Of a DNA stretch of 64,000 nucleotides, positions 11,050 through 21,362 are shown one piece after another (position 1 is the stretch's first letter; each line of letters opens with the position of its first letter). This DNA is from Streptomyces sp. NBC_01197 (GTDB lineage: Bacteria; Actinomycetota; Actinomycetes; Streptomycetales; Streptomycetaceae), in contig NZ_CP108569.1 of assembly GCF_036010505.1 (NCBI RefSeq), positions 4,765,001 through 4,829,000 of the forward strand. The letters run 5' to 3'. The notes under the pieces are model-generated. The model was not told where the DNA came from, did not search any database, and saw only the letters and a list, made by a program, of their open reading frames with translations. A program made the translations under genes and the position numbers.

Positions 11050-11772
11050 ATGAGGGGGTGGTGGCGGGAAATCTCCGAAGTGGTGCTGCCGAGCGCGTGC
11101 GGAGGCTGCGGCAGATCTCGTACGGCGCTCTGCGCGGAATGCGCCGAGGCTCTCTGCGGCGGTCCGGTGCGCCGGGCCAGGCCGGATCCCGAGCCGACGG
11201 GACTGCCGGCGGTGTGGGGCGCCGCGGCGTACGAGGACGCGGTGCGGGCGGTGCTGCTCGCGCACAAGGAGCGGGGCGCGCTGGGGCTGGCGGGGGTGCT
11301 CGGTCGTGCGCTCGCCGCGGCGGTGCGGGCCGCGGCACGGCGTAGCGCGGGCGGGGAGCCGCTGCTGCTCGTTCCGGTGCCTTCGTCGCGCGGTGCGGTG
11401 CGGGCCCGGGGGCATGACGCGGGCCGCCGGATCGCCTGCGCCGCCTCGGCCGAGCTGCGCAGGACCGGGACACCGGCGCGGATGCTGGGGTTGCTCCGGC
11501 AGCGGCGGGCGGTGGCCGATCAGGCGGGCCTGGACGCCGCGCAGCGGCTGGCGAATCTCTCGGGGGCACTCGAAGTGGCGCCTGGGGGCGTAGGGCTGCT
11601 GGACGGGGGCAGGGTGGTGTTGGTGGACGATCTCATGACGACCGGAGCATCACTCGTGGAGGCGGCGCGTGCTGTACGGGCAGCGGCAGGCCGGAGATTC
11701 CCCGGAGCAGGGGAACCGGTGGCCGCGGTCGTCGCCGCACCGCCGTTGTCTTTCGAAATAAACCGGAACTGA
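11050..11772 (+). CDS. comF: ComF family phosphoribosyltransferase-like protein
   Basis: 240 aa. The N-terminus has two CxxC pairs, CGGCG and CAEC, as in the ComF double zinc ribbon. The C-terminal half is a type I phosphoribosyltransferase fold with the PRPP-binding motif VVLVDDLMTTGAS (about 195-207) and the KxRGHD-like segment (ARGHDAGRR). ComF proteins are tied to DNA uptake in competent bacteria; in Streptomyces the role is unknown. The ATG at 11050 with GGGAG upstream is preferred; an upstream GTG would put 21 non-family residues in front and would start inside a DnaA box. The position between lpqB and hpf matches the Mycobacterium order. Confidence 0.88.
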   Translation: MRGWWREISEVVLPSACGGCGRSRTALCAECAEALCGGPVRRARPDPEPTGLPAVWGAAAYEDAVRAVLLAHKERGALGLAGVLGRALAAAVRAAARRSAGGEPLLLVPVPSSRGAVRARGHDAGRRIACAASAELRRTGTPARMLGLLRQRRAVADQAGLDAAQRLANLSGALEVAPGGVGLLDGGRVVLVDDLMTTGASLVEAARAVRAAAGRRFPGAGEPVAAVVAAPPLSFEINRN

Positions 11773-12080
11773 CAGCTAACTTGCATCGTTGCAGGTAGCG
11801 AGCGGTAAAAACCACCTGAACGGGGGTACGCGTCAGTAGCGGGTGCCGATACCCGTCCCAGCGAGCTATGTTCGGTTATGAGGAATGGCGAAAGCTGTGG
11901 CTCACTTGACTACACGGACGTGCATGGCACTTTCCGGTTTCCGCTGGTTCCGTGGAAACCCGGATGCTTGCGAGGCCGGAGGCTGGTGTGGGTGGGGATC
12001 TTCCCGACGGGGGAGGAGGAGGTGAAAGTCACCAAGTCCGAGACTCCGGTGCTCACCGGGGTCTGGTGCAAGAGGGAGTT

Positions 12081-12100
12081 GCTCCGCCGCTGAGCGGAGC
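12081..12100 (+). promoter_or_regulatory. Hairpin in the hpf leader
   Basis: GCTCCGC-CGCTGA-GCGGAGC: a perfect 7-bp stem, 6-nt loop, ending 21 nt before the hpf GTG. The 349-bp comF-hpf gap (11773-12121) also holds CGGGT-N5-ACCCG (11840-11854) and a possible 71-codon reading frame (11878-12093) whose stop codon falls in this hairpin loop. A leader-based control of hpf is possible but unproven. Confidence 0.35.
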
Positions 12101-12121
12101 GATCCGGGAACGGAGTTCTGC

Positions 12122-12811
12122 GTGGACATCGTCGTCAAGGGCCGCAAAACCGAAGTACCCGAGCGGTTCCGCAAGCACGTCGCCGAGAAGCTGAAGATTG
12201 AGAAGATCCAGAAGCTGGACGCCAAGGTGATCAGCCTTGACGTCGAGGTGTCCAAGGAACCCAATCCGAGGCAGGCCGACCGTTCGGACCGTGTGGAAAT
12301 CACGTTGCACTCCCGAGGCCCGGTGATCCGGGCGGAGGCAGCGGCAGGCGACCCGTACGCAGCGCTGGATCTGGCCACGGGCAAGTTGGAGGCGCGGCTG
12401 CGGAAGCAGAACGAGAAGCGCCACAACAGGAGGGGCGCGGGCCGCATTTCGGCGGCCGAAGCCGTCGAGGCGGTGCCGGATGCGGCGTCGGTCAACGGTA
12501 ACGGTGAGTTCACCGCCGATGTGGCGACCCAGACCATTCCGACCACCAGGATTGGTTCGCTCGAAGTCCAGGGCGAAGGCCCGCTGGTGGTCCGCGAGAA
12601 GACGCATATCGCAGCAGCGATGTCGCTCGACCAGGCGCTCTACGAGATGGAGCTGGTGGGGCACGACTTCTATCTGTTCGTCGACGCGGAGACAAAGGAG
12701 CCCAGTGTCGTCTACCGGCGGCACGCCTACGACTACGGTGTCATCCACCTGACGACCGACCCGCTCGCCGACATGGAGGCGGCGGGCGCCGGCGGTGCGC
12801 TCGGCGGATGA
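12122..12811 (+). CDS. hpf: Long-form ribosome hibernation promoting factor
   Basis: 229 aa. The N-terminal ~105 residues form the HPF/YfiA beta-alpha-beta domain, starting MDIVVKGRKTEVPERF, which binds the 30S decoding region. After a ~55-residue linker comes the C-terminal domain (about 165-225: EKTHIAAAMSLDQALYEMEL...FLFVDAETKEPSVVYRRHAYDYGVI) that dimerises ribosomes into 100S particles. This is the long form found in Gram-positives. GTG start at 12122 with GGAG upstream. Alone in its transcript, with a hairpin in the leader and a terminator behind; family members are induced in stationary phase and stress. Confidence 0.95.
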   Translation: MDIVVKGRKTEVPERFRKHVAEKLKIEKIQKLDAKVISLDVEVSKEPNPRQADRSDRVEITLHSRGPVIRAEAAAGDPYAALDLATGKLEARLRKQNEKRHNRRGAGRISAAEAVEAVPDAASVNGNGEFTADVATQTIPTTRIGSLEVQGEGPLVVREKTHIAAAMSLDQALYEMELVGHDFYLFVDAETKEPSVVYRRHAYDYGVIHLTTDPLADMEAAGAGGALGG

Positions 12812-12830
12812 CTTCATTACCCGTCGCGGT

Positions 12831-12861
12831 GCCCCCGGACGTGTACACGCGCACCGGGGGC
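12831..12861 (+). terminator. hpf terminator
   Basis: GCCCCCGG (12831-12838) pairs with CCGGGGGC (12854-12861); the loop contains a further GTGTACAC palindrome. It lies 20 nt past the hpf stop. Behind it (about 12873-12910) is a short run of GGGATCGG repeats with no evident function. Confidence 0.7.
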
Positions 12862-13031
12862 GCCGCCGTGCGGTGGGGATCGGGATCGGGGATCGGGGCT
12901 GGGGATCGCCGTTCCGTCGTTCCGGCATGAAATCATGGCGGCGCGCGCCAATCGGGCTTCTGTGAGCTTCGGTTGGTGTGGTGGATGACGTCGTACATGA
13001 ACTTCGGGCCCATGCTTCAGGGGGAGGAACG

Positions 13032-13808
13032 ATGGCGGACCGCTTCGGTCCCGCGCGCGACCGGGACGAGGACCCCATGGACCACGGTGCGGCGGACCAT
13101 GGTGGCGTGGACCTCGGCGGGGTGGACCACGGTGGGGCCTCCTGCAAGGAGCCGATCCGCGTCCTGGTGGTGGACGATCACGCCCTCTTCCGGCGCGGTC
13201 TGGAGATCGTCCTCGCCGCGGAGGAGGACATCCAGGTCATCGGCGAGGCGGGAGACGGCGCGGAGGCGGTGGACAAGGCCGCCGATCTGCTGCCCGACAT
13301 CGTGCTGATGGACGTACGGATGCCCAAGCGCGGTGGCATCGAGGCCTGCACCTCCATCAAGGAGGTGGCACCCAGCGCGAAGATCATCATGTTGACGATC
13401 AGCGATGAGGAGGCCGACCTCTACGACGCGATCAAGGCGGGGGCCACCGGCTATCTCCTGAAGGAGATCTCGACCGACGAAGTGGCGACGGCGATCCGGG
13501 CGGTGGCCGACGGGCAGTCCCAGATCAGCCCCTCCATGGCGTCGAAACTGCTCACCGAGTTCAAGTCGATGATCCAGCGCACCGACGAGCGCAGGCTCGT
13601 ACCGGCCCCCCGGCTCACCGAGCGTGAGCTGGAGGTTCTGAAGCTGGTGGCCACCGGGATGAACAACCGGGACATCGCCAAGGAGTTGTTCATCTCCGAG
13701 AACACCGTGAAGAACCACGTCCGCAACATCCTGGAGAAACTGCAGCTGCACTCCAGGATGGAGGCCGTGGTCTACGCGATGCGCGAGAAGATCCTCGAAA
13801 TCCGCTGA
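13032..13808 (+). CDS. NarL/LuxR-type response regulator
   Basis: 258 aa. Residues 1-40 are an unusual extension rich in Asp, His and Gly (repeats of DHGG/DLGG). The receiver domain (about 41-160) has VVDDH, phospho-acceptor D94 in [12 protein letters not shown], the Thr/Ser of MLTIS and the K of LLKEIS. A LuxR-type helix-turn-helix follows at about 190-255 ([28 protein letters not shown]). Start: ATG directly after GGGGAGGAACG, an excellent site; the frame is open further upstream. No histidine kinase gene is adjacent, so this is an orphan; it is a conserved neighbour of hpf and secA in Streptomyces, target unknown. Confidence 0.92.
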   Translation: MADRFGPARDRDEDPMDHGAADHGGVDLGGVDHGGASCKEPIRVLVVDDHALFRRGLEIVLAAEEDIQVIGEAGDGAEAVDKAADLLPDIVLMDVRMPKRGGIEACTSIKEVAPSAKIIMLTISDEEADLYDAIKAGATGYLLKEISTDEVATAIRAVADGQSQISPSMASKLLTEFKSMIQRTDERRLVPAPRLTERELEVLKLVATGMNNRDIAKELFISENTVKNHVRNILEKLQLHSRMEAVVYAMREKILEIR

Positions 13809-13895
13809 TGCCGAATGCTGGGATCACAGGCTGCGATCAAAGGCCGCGAACAGACGCCGGGGCCAGCCGCTGACGAGCGGGTGGTCCGGGGGCCG

Positions 13896-15080
13896 CTACC
13901 GGGCCGCGTCCAACGCCCCGGTCAGGGACGCCGCCAGCGGGGCCCGCAGCTCCGGTTCGTTGATGCGCTCCACTCGCACGTCCGTGCACCCCACCCAGGC
14001 CGCCGCCTCGGCCAGGGCCTCGGCCATCGGGCCCACCGCCTTCCGGCCGGCCAGGGAGATCTGCCTGGCCACCAGGGTGCTGCCCTCCCGCGCGGGGTCG
14101 ACCCGCCCCACCAGCTTCCCGCCGGCCAGCAGGGGCATGGAGAAGTAGCCGTGGATCCGCTTGGGCTTGGGGACATACGCCTCCAGCCGGTGGGCGAAGC
14201 CGAAGATCCGCTCCGTACGGGCGCGCTCCCAGACCAGTGAGTCGAACGGCGAGAGCAGCGTCGTACGGTGCCGGCCGCGGAGCGGGGACGACAGTGCATC
14301 CGGGTCCGCCCAGGCCGGTTTGGACCAGCCCTCCACCCTGACGGGGACCAGTCCCGAGTCCGCGACGACCGCGTCGAACTGCTCGGCCTTGAGGCGGTGG
14401 TAGTCCGCGATGTCCGTACGGGTGCCCACCCCCAGGGACTTTCCCGCGAGCGCGACCAGGCGCCGGACACACTCCCGGTCGTCCAGCTCGTCATGGAGCA
14501 GCGGGCCGGGGATCGCGCGCTCGGCCAGGTCGTACACCCGCTTCCAGCCGCGCCGCTCCGTGCACACCACCTCTCCGTACATCAGCGCCCGCTCGACCGC
14601 GACCTTCGACGCCGACCAGTCCCACCACTCGCCGCCGTTCTTCGCGCCGCCCAGTTCGGTGGCCGTCAGCGGGCCCTCCGCGCGCAGCTGCTTGATCACG
14701 GTCTCGTACGCCGACTCGGGCAGCTCGTGATTCCAGTGCGGGCGGTCGCGGTAGGCGCGGCGGCGGAAGGCGAAGTGCGGCCACTCCTCGATGGGCAGGA
14801 TGCAGGCCGCGTGCGACCAGTACTCGAAGGAGCGGCCCCCGGACCAGTACGCGTCCTCGACGGTCCTGCGTCCGACGGCGCCCAGCCTGGCGTAGGGGAT
14901 GAGTTCGTGCGAGCGCGCCAGGACCGAGATGGTGTCCAGCTGCACCGCCCCGAGGTGGCGCAGCACTCTGCGCACCCCGCCCCGCCGGTCGGGCGCGCCC
15001 AGGAATCCCTGGGCCCGCAGCGCTGTCCGGCGGGCCTCGTCGGCGGAGAGTTCGACGGCTGGGGGCGGCACAGGAGTCAT
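13896..15080 (-). CDS. YcaQ-type winged-helix DNA glycosylase family protein
   Basis: 394 aa. The N-terminus (LSADEARRTALRAQGFLG...VRRVLRHLGAVQLDTISVLARSHELIPYARLG) is characteristic of the YcaQ/AlkX group (HTH_42, formerly DUF1006). The catalytic QLD motif is present at Q47-L48-D49. Family members excise DNA crosslinks and alkylated bases. Start at the ATG after CAGGAGT on the plus strand, i.e. ACTCCTG before ATG on the coding strand, a weak site, but upstream residues are low-complexity and non-family. It converges on the response regulator with an 87-bp gap and is 80 bp beyond the GNAT gene, possibly in one transcript with it. Confidence 0.85.
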   Translation of the reverse strand: MTPVPPPAVELSADEARRTALRAQGFLGAPDRRGGVRRVLRHLGAVQLDTISVLARSHELIPYARLGAVGRRTVEDAYWSGGRSFEYWSHAACILPIEEWPHFAFRRRAYRDRPHWNHELPESAYETVIKQLRAEGPLTATELGGAKNGGEWWDWSASKVAVERALMYGEVVCTERRGWKRVYDLAERAIPGPLLHDELDDRECVRRLVALAGKSLGVGTRTDIADYHRLKAEQFDAVVADSGLVPVRVEGWSKPAWADPDALSSPLRGRHRTTLLSPFDSLVWERARTERIFGFAHRLEAYVPKPKRIHGYFSMPLLAGGKLVGRVDPAREGSTLVARQISLAGRKAVGPMAEALAEAAAWVGCTDVRVERINEPELRAPLAASLTGALDAAR

Positions 15081-15160
15081 GCCCCGAACGATAGGCGGCA
15101 GCACTGACAACCGGGGGGCGCCGGTGGATCCGGATGCGGGGGCGGGCGCAGGTGGGAGGG

Positions 15161-15736
15161 TCACTGACCGGCCGGGAGGTACGCGTGTTCCGTGGGCAGT
15201 CCCAGATCGGATGGGAGTATCGCGCCCAGCCAGCAGTCTCTGCGGGTGCCTTTGTTCAGGAGGTCCGCGCGCAGCAGGCCCTCGACGCGGAATCCGGCCT
15301 TCTCCGCCACCGCCCGCGACGCGGCGTTGCCGACCTCGGCCCGCCACTCCAGACGCTCCGCGCCCAGCTTGGTAAGCGACCAGTGCGTGAGTACGGTCAC
15401 GGCCTCGGCCATGTATCCGTTGCCCCGGTGCTCCTTCGCCATCCAGTAGCCGATCTCCCAGGTGCCTGCCTGTCCGCGCTGGAACACGGAGATCGCACCG
15501 ATCAGCCGGGCGTCCGCGCGGGCCAGCACGGCGAAGGCCAGGCTGGTGCCCGCCCGCCAGCCGTCCGGAACGACCTGTCCGGTGAAACTCTCCGCGTCCT
15601 CGCGCCGGTAAGGGGAGGGGACGATCGTCCAGCGCTGGATGTCGGGGTCCTGACAGGCCCGGAACACGGGCTCGGTGTCAGCGGCGGTGAAGGGGCGCAG
15701 CAGCAGTCGCTCCGAGGTCAGTGTCACGGGGTCCAT
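15161..15736 (-). CDS. GNAT N-acetyltransferase, RimJ/RimL type
   Basis: 191 aa. LTSERLLLRPFTAADTEPVF at the N-terminus, the acetyl-CoA segment with GYWMAKEHRGNGYMAEAV (Q/RxxGxG/A-like) around residues 105-125, and NAASRAVAEKAGFRVEG near 150 are typical of RimJ/RimL-like acetyltransferases, which modify protein N-termini or antibiotics; the substrate cannot be told. ATG at 15736. Divergent from secA with a 280-bp gap. Confidence 0.88.
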   Translation of the reverse strand: MDPVTLTSERLLLRPFTAADTEPVFRACQDPDIQRWTIVPSPYRREDAESFTGQVVPDGWRAGTSLAFAVLARADARLIGAISVFQRGQAGTWEIGYWMAKEHRGNGYMAEAVTVLTHWSLTKLGAERLEWRAEVGNAASRAVAEKAGFRVEGLLRADLLNKGTRRDCWLGAILPSDLGLPTEHAYLPAGQ

Positions 15737-15918
15737 CGGTTGATTCTGCTGCCCGTGCCGAGCAGGGGCCATGGCTTTTTCAGGGTTGTCCCGGCACCTT
15801 CCGGACACCCCGACCGTTGTCCTGAACGGCAGGCCTCCCGGCGCGGCGGGGTCCTCGCTTACGATGGCCGTTGCTCTACCCCGGTTTGCCGCGTGAAAGT
15901 AAGCCGGGCTCCCTGGTC

Positions 15919-15970
15919 GGTCTGTTTCTCCGGCCCGGGTCCGGGGGTAGCACCCCGGGAGGTTCAGACC
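15919..15970 (+). promoter_or_regulatory. Structured leader of secA
   Basis: GGTCTG (15919-15924) can pair with CAGACC (15965-15970), enclosing CCGGGG (15941-15946) pairing with CCCCGG (15953-15958). It is immediately followed by an ATG (15971) that opens an 85-codon frame overlapping the secA start in another frame. A possible translation-control leader; not known to me as a described element. Confidence 0.3.
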
Positions 15971-16016
15971 ATGAACTCGACCGCGCCAGGCCCGACCGGC
16001 AAGGAGACCAACCCCC

Positions 16017-18824
<2,808 letters not shown>

Positions 18825-18856
18825 CGGCAGCGGCCGCGAGCCGCATGTCGTAAGGG

Positions 18857-18895
18857 CCGGGCCGTACACCGCTGTTTCCGCGGTGTACGGCCCGG
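18857..18895. terminator. secA terminator, probably bidirectional
   Basis: Perfect 16-bp stem (18857-18872 with 18880-18895), 7-nt loop, followed by TCCTTTCC. It lies between convergent secA and the 18918-19577 gene and can serve both. Confidence 0.85.
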
Positions 18896-18917
18896 TCCTT
18901 TCCGTATGGCTGACCGG

Positions 18918-19577
18918 TCATACGCCGACGCGTTCGCCGCCCAGCTCCACCGCGGCGCACCGCCAGCGCAGATCGGCGCCCTGTTCGAGCCGGAACGCCA
19001 TCGCCTGTACCTGCTCGCCCGAGCCGATCCTGGCGAATGCCTCGATCACGCCGGGCGCCGGGACGAACTCGCCGCAGTGGCGTACGACGGGCCGCACCCC
19101 CGTGGCCCGCAGTGGTGTGCCCGGTGCCAGCAGCACCAACTGGTCGTAGGCCTCACCGATGGTGTGCCCGAGCATCCAGTGGACGGGCCGCTGCCCGCTG
19201 AGTACGGCGAGGAGCCGTTCGGCGAACCAGTAGTGCGGCTTGAGCCGTCGGCGCTGGATCGTGGTGGTGCCTGGCCTGTGCTGGTCGTGCCGGCCCGCCG
19301 GCCTGGTCCGCTGCATGTGGTGAGAGCCCCCGCTCTGCCGGGCCCGGTCGATACCGGGCGGTAGCTTCTGCTGCGCCTCTTCTACGGGGGGCGGCGGAGC
19401 CGTGGCAAGGGAGCCGGCGGCGTGCGGGCGGTGCCGTCCGGGTTCACCTATCCGGGTGACGGGCCGGAGCCACGGGCGGATGCGGCGCGTTCCCGGACAC
19501 CGCCGGGTGGACGCCGTCCCGGGCTGCTCCCGGCGCCACGAAGGGGGACCCGATACGTATCCTGGGACCTTCTTCAT
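18918..19577 (-). CDS. Rv3235 family protein
   Basis: 219 aa as drawn. The first ~95 residues are Arg/Pro/Gly-rich and variable. The conserved part is the C-terminal ~120 residues: HYWFAERLLAVLSGQRPVHWMLGHTIGEAYDQL...VRPVVRHCGEFVPAPGVIEAFARIGSGEQVQAMAFRLE...WRCAAVEL. That pattern fits the actinobacterial Rv3235 family, found downstream of secA1 also in Mycobacterium, with no known activity. The start is uncertain: no good ribosome site is seen before the ATG at 19577, and a start nearer to residue 80 (MQRTRPAGR) is possible. Confidence 0.72.
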   Translation of the reverse strand: MKKVPGYVSGPPSWRREQPGTASTRRCPGTRRIRPWLRPVTRIGEPGRHRPHAAGSLATAPPPPVEEAQQKLPPGIDRARQSGGSHHMQRTRPAGRHDQHRPGTTTIQRRRLKPHYWFAERLLAVLSGQRPVHWMLGHTIGEAYDQLVLLAPGTPLRATGVRPVVRHCGEFVPAPGVIEAFARIGSGEQVQAMAFRLEQGADLRWRCAAVELGGERVGV

Positions 19578-19662
19578 CAGGCATCACCGGGCTCCGCCGG
19601 GCCGCCTTCCGGTCCTCCGGACGGATCCCGCGGCGCCCATCCGACGACGAAAGCGGCCGGCC

Positions 19663-20169
19663 ATGCGTGTGTACGTCCCACTGACCCTCCCCGGTCTCGC
19701 AGCGGCGCACGCGGCGGGCGAACTGGGCCCAGGACCGCTGACGGCTTACGCCGTCACGCCCGGCCTGCGGGAGTGGTACGTCTCCGACGACATCGAGGAG
19801 CTGGAGTACGCGGCGCTCAACCGGGCCGCATCGGCCTCGCTGCGGCTGCTGGCCGGGGACCCGGGCATCGCCCGCCGCCGGGTGGTCGTCGCTGTCGACG
19901 TACCGGACCAGGACGCGGTGGCCGACCCGGACCGCGGTCTTGACGCGAGCTCGCTCGGTGAGGTGCGGATCGCCTCCGCTGTGCCGCTGTCGAAGGCGGC
20001 GGCCGTCCACGCCGACGCGGACGACGCCGAGCCGGATGTCGCGGCCGCGGCCGGTGCACTGGGCGCGGCCGACCATGGTGACGACGACGCGCAGTTCACG
20101 GTGGACGGCGCCGATGACCATGAACTGCTCTGGTTCGGTGTGCAGGAGATCCCGCACCTGATCGCCTGA
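19663..20169 (+). CDS. Conserved actinobacterial protein, DUF6912-like
   Basis: 168 aa, acidic. The start MRVYVPLTLPGLAAAHAAGELGPGPLTAYAVTP and the core LREWYVSDDIEELEYAALNRAASASLRLL match a small conserved family I recall as DUF6912; it has no known function. The C-terminal third is rich in Ala and Asp. It probably starts at the ATG at 19663; upstream residues are not conserved-looking. Divergent from the Rv3235-like gene and ~100 bp before the HAD gene, likely co-oriented as part of the secA neighbourhood. Confidence 0.78.
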   Translation: MRVYVPLTLPGLAAAHAAGELGPGPLTAYAVTPGLREWYVSDDIEELEYAALNRAASASLRLLAGDPGIARRRVVVAVDVPDQDAVADPDRGLDASSLGEVRIASAVPLSKAAAVHADADDAEPDVAAAAGALGAADHGDDDAQFTVDGADDHELLWFGVQEIPHLIA

Positions 20170-20271
20170 GGGGCCGTTGTCAGACCCCCCGCGTACGGTT
20201 GTCGAAGTGGGGAGAGCGGGGGCGGGCGGTGCCCCGCCTGGTCCGGGAGAGGTTCGAACGGGGGGCTGGAC

Positions 20272-20973
20272 ATGAGCACGGAAACGGGCACGGGGCCGGA
20301 TGCACCGGTGGGGACGCACACGGGGACGCACATCGTCTGGGACTGGAACGGGACTCTCTTCCACGACATCGACGCGGTGATAGCGGCGACCAACGCCTCG
20401 TTCGGCGAGGTCGGTCTGGCACCGATCACGCTGGATCTGTACCGGGATCTGTACTGCGTGCCCGTTCCTCGGTTCTACGAGCGGCTGATGGGCCGGCTGC
20501 CGACGGACGCCGAGTGGGCGGTCATGGACGAGGCCTTCCACCGGCACTACTGGGCGCTGGCCGAAGGGGCCGGACTCGCGCCGGGGGCGGCGCAGCTGCT
20601 CAGGGAGTGGCAGGCGTCCGGGCTGACCCAGTCGCTCTGTTCGCTGGCGCCGCACGACCAGTTGATACCGATCGTGCGGACGCATGGGATCGAGCGGCAC
20701 TTCCTGCGCGTGGACGGCAGGACCGGCCCGTCGAACGAGGGGAAGGCGGAGCACATGGTGCGCCACCTCGCCGGGCTCGACGGTGTCGTTCCGGAGCGCG
20801 TCGTGGTGATCGGTGACGCGGTCGACGACGCGGTGGCGGCCGCGTACGCCGGGGCACGGGCCGTGCTGTACACGGGCGGATCTCACAGCCGGGCCAGCCT
20901 GGAGACCGCCGGGGTGCCGGTGGTGGACTCGCTGGCGGAGGCGGTCGGTACCGCACGCGAGTGGGCACTCTGA
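20272..20973 (+). CDS. HAD family hydrolase, phosphoglycolate-phosphatase-like
   Basis: 233 aa, cytosolic. HAD motif I is WDWNGTLFHD with nucleophile D24; the usual second Asp (DxD) is Asn26, a variant seen in related actinobacterial HAD proteins. Motif II is in SLCSLAPH (about 123), motif III lysine about 155 (NEGKAEHM), and motif IV is VVVIGDAVDDAVAA (about 180-195). A helical cap lies between motifs I and II. Substrate not predictable. ATG at 20272 follows a G-rich stretch. Its last codons run into three 24-bp tandem repeats. Confidence 0.85.
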   Translation: MSTETGTGPDAPVGTHTGTHIVWDWNGTLFHDIDAVIAATNASFGEVGLAPITLDLYRDLYCVPVPRFYERLMGRLPTDAEWAVMDEAFHRHYWALAEGAGLAPGAAQLLREWQASGLTQSLCSLAPHDQLIPIVRTHGIERHFLRVDGRTGPSNEGKAEHMVRHLAGLDGVVPERVVVIGDAVDDAVAAAYAGARAVLYTGGSHSRASLETAGVPVVDSLAEAVGTAREWAL

Positions 20974-21022
20974 GCCGCACGCGGGCCGGTACTCCGAACC
21001 GCACGCGAGTGGGTCCTCCGGC
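20951..21022 (+). repeat. Three tandem 24-bp repeats
   Basis: Units at 20951, 20975 and 20999, each beginning CCGCACGCG and ending CTCTGAG, CTCCGAA or CTCCGGC. The first overlaps the end of the HAD gene, the others lie in the 389-bp gap before the glutamate dehydrogenase gene. Confidence 0.7.
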
Positions 21023-21082
21023 CGGTTCGCACCTGGCCGAAGTGTCGAAGTGAGGTATGCCGACTTGTACAGATGCGGCCGG

Positions 21083-21112
21083 TGACGTCCACCGGTCCGG
21101 GCGAGATAGCCT
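21083..21112 (+). promoter_or_regulatory. Possible promoter for the NAD-GDH gene
   Basis: TGACGT (21083-21088), 18 bp, TAGCCT (21107-21112): a fair HrdB-type match about 250 bp before the gdh ATG. The rest of the 20974-21362 gap shows no gene; a 101-codon frame from 21119 has no family-like sequence and overlaps the gdh start. Confidence 0.3.
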
Positions 21113-21362
21113 AGGTCCGTGATCAGCGCGATATCTCGCGGGGGCATTGACGCCTCCGCCCTGCGCCCGGAGCACTACGGTGTCCGGGTCATCGCTGGCA
21201 CCCCTCACCCGGACCGGCCTCCGGAAATGGCCAATAACGTCACGGGTATCTCTCATCGCGGCATAACGTCGACTTCGACCGGATACCTCGCGTCGTGGTC
21301 GTGGCGCTGTGCCGCTTCTTTCACCTACGTCACGCAACGGCGCGCGACAGGAGCCAGAGGAC

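Noticed and set aside
7119..11415. Two long antisense frames (781 and 958 codons) over mtrB, lpqB and comF
   Set aside because: Arg/His/Pro-rich shadows without motifs, opposite to well-supported genes.
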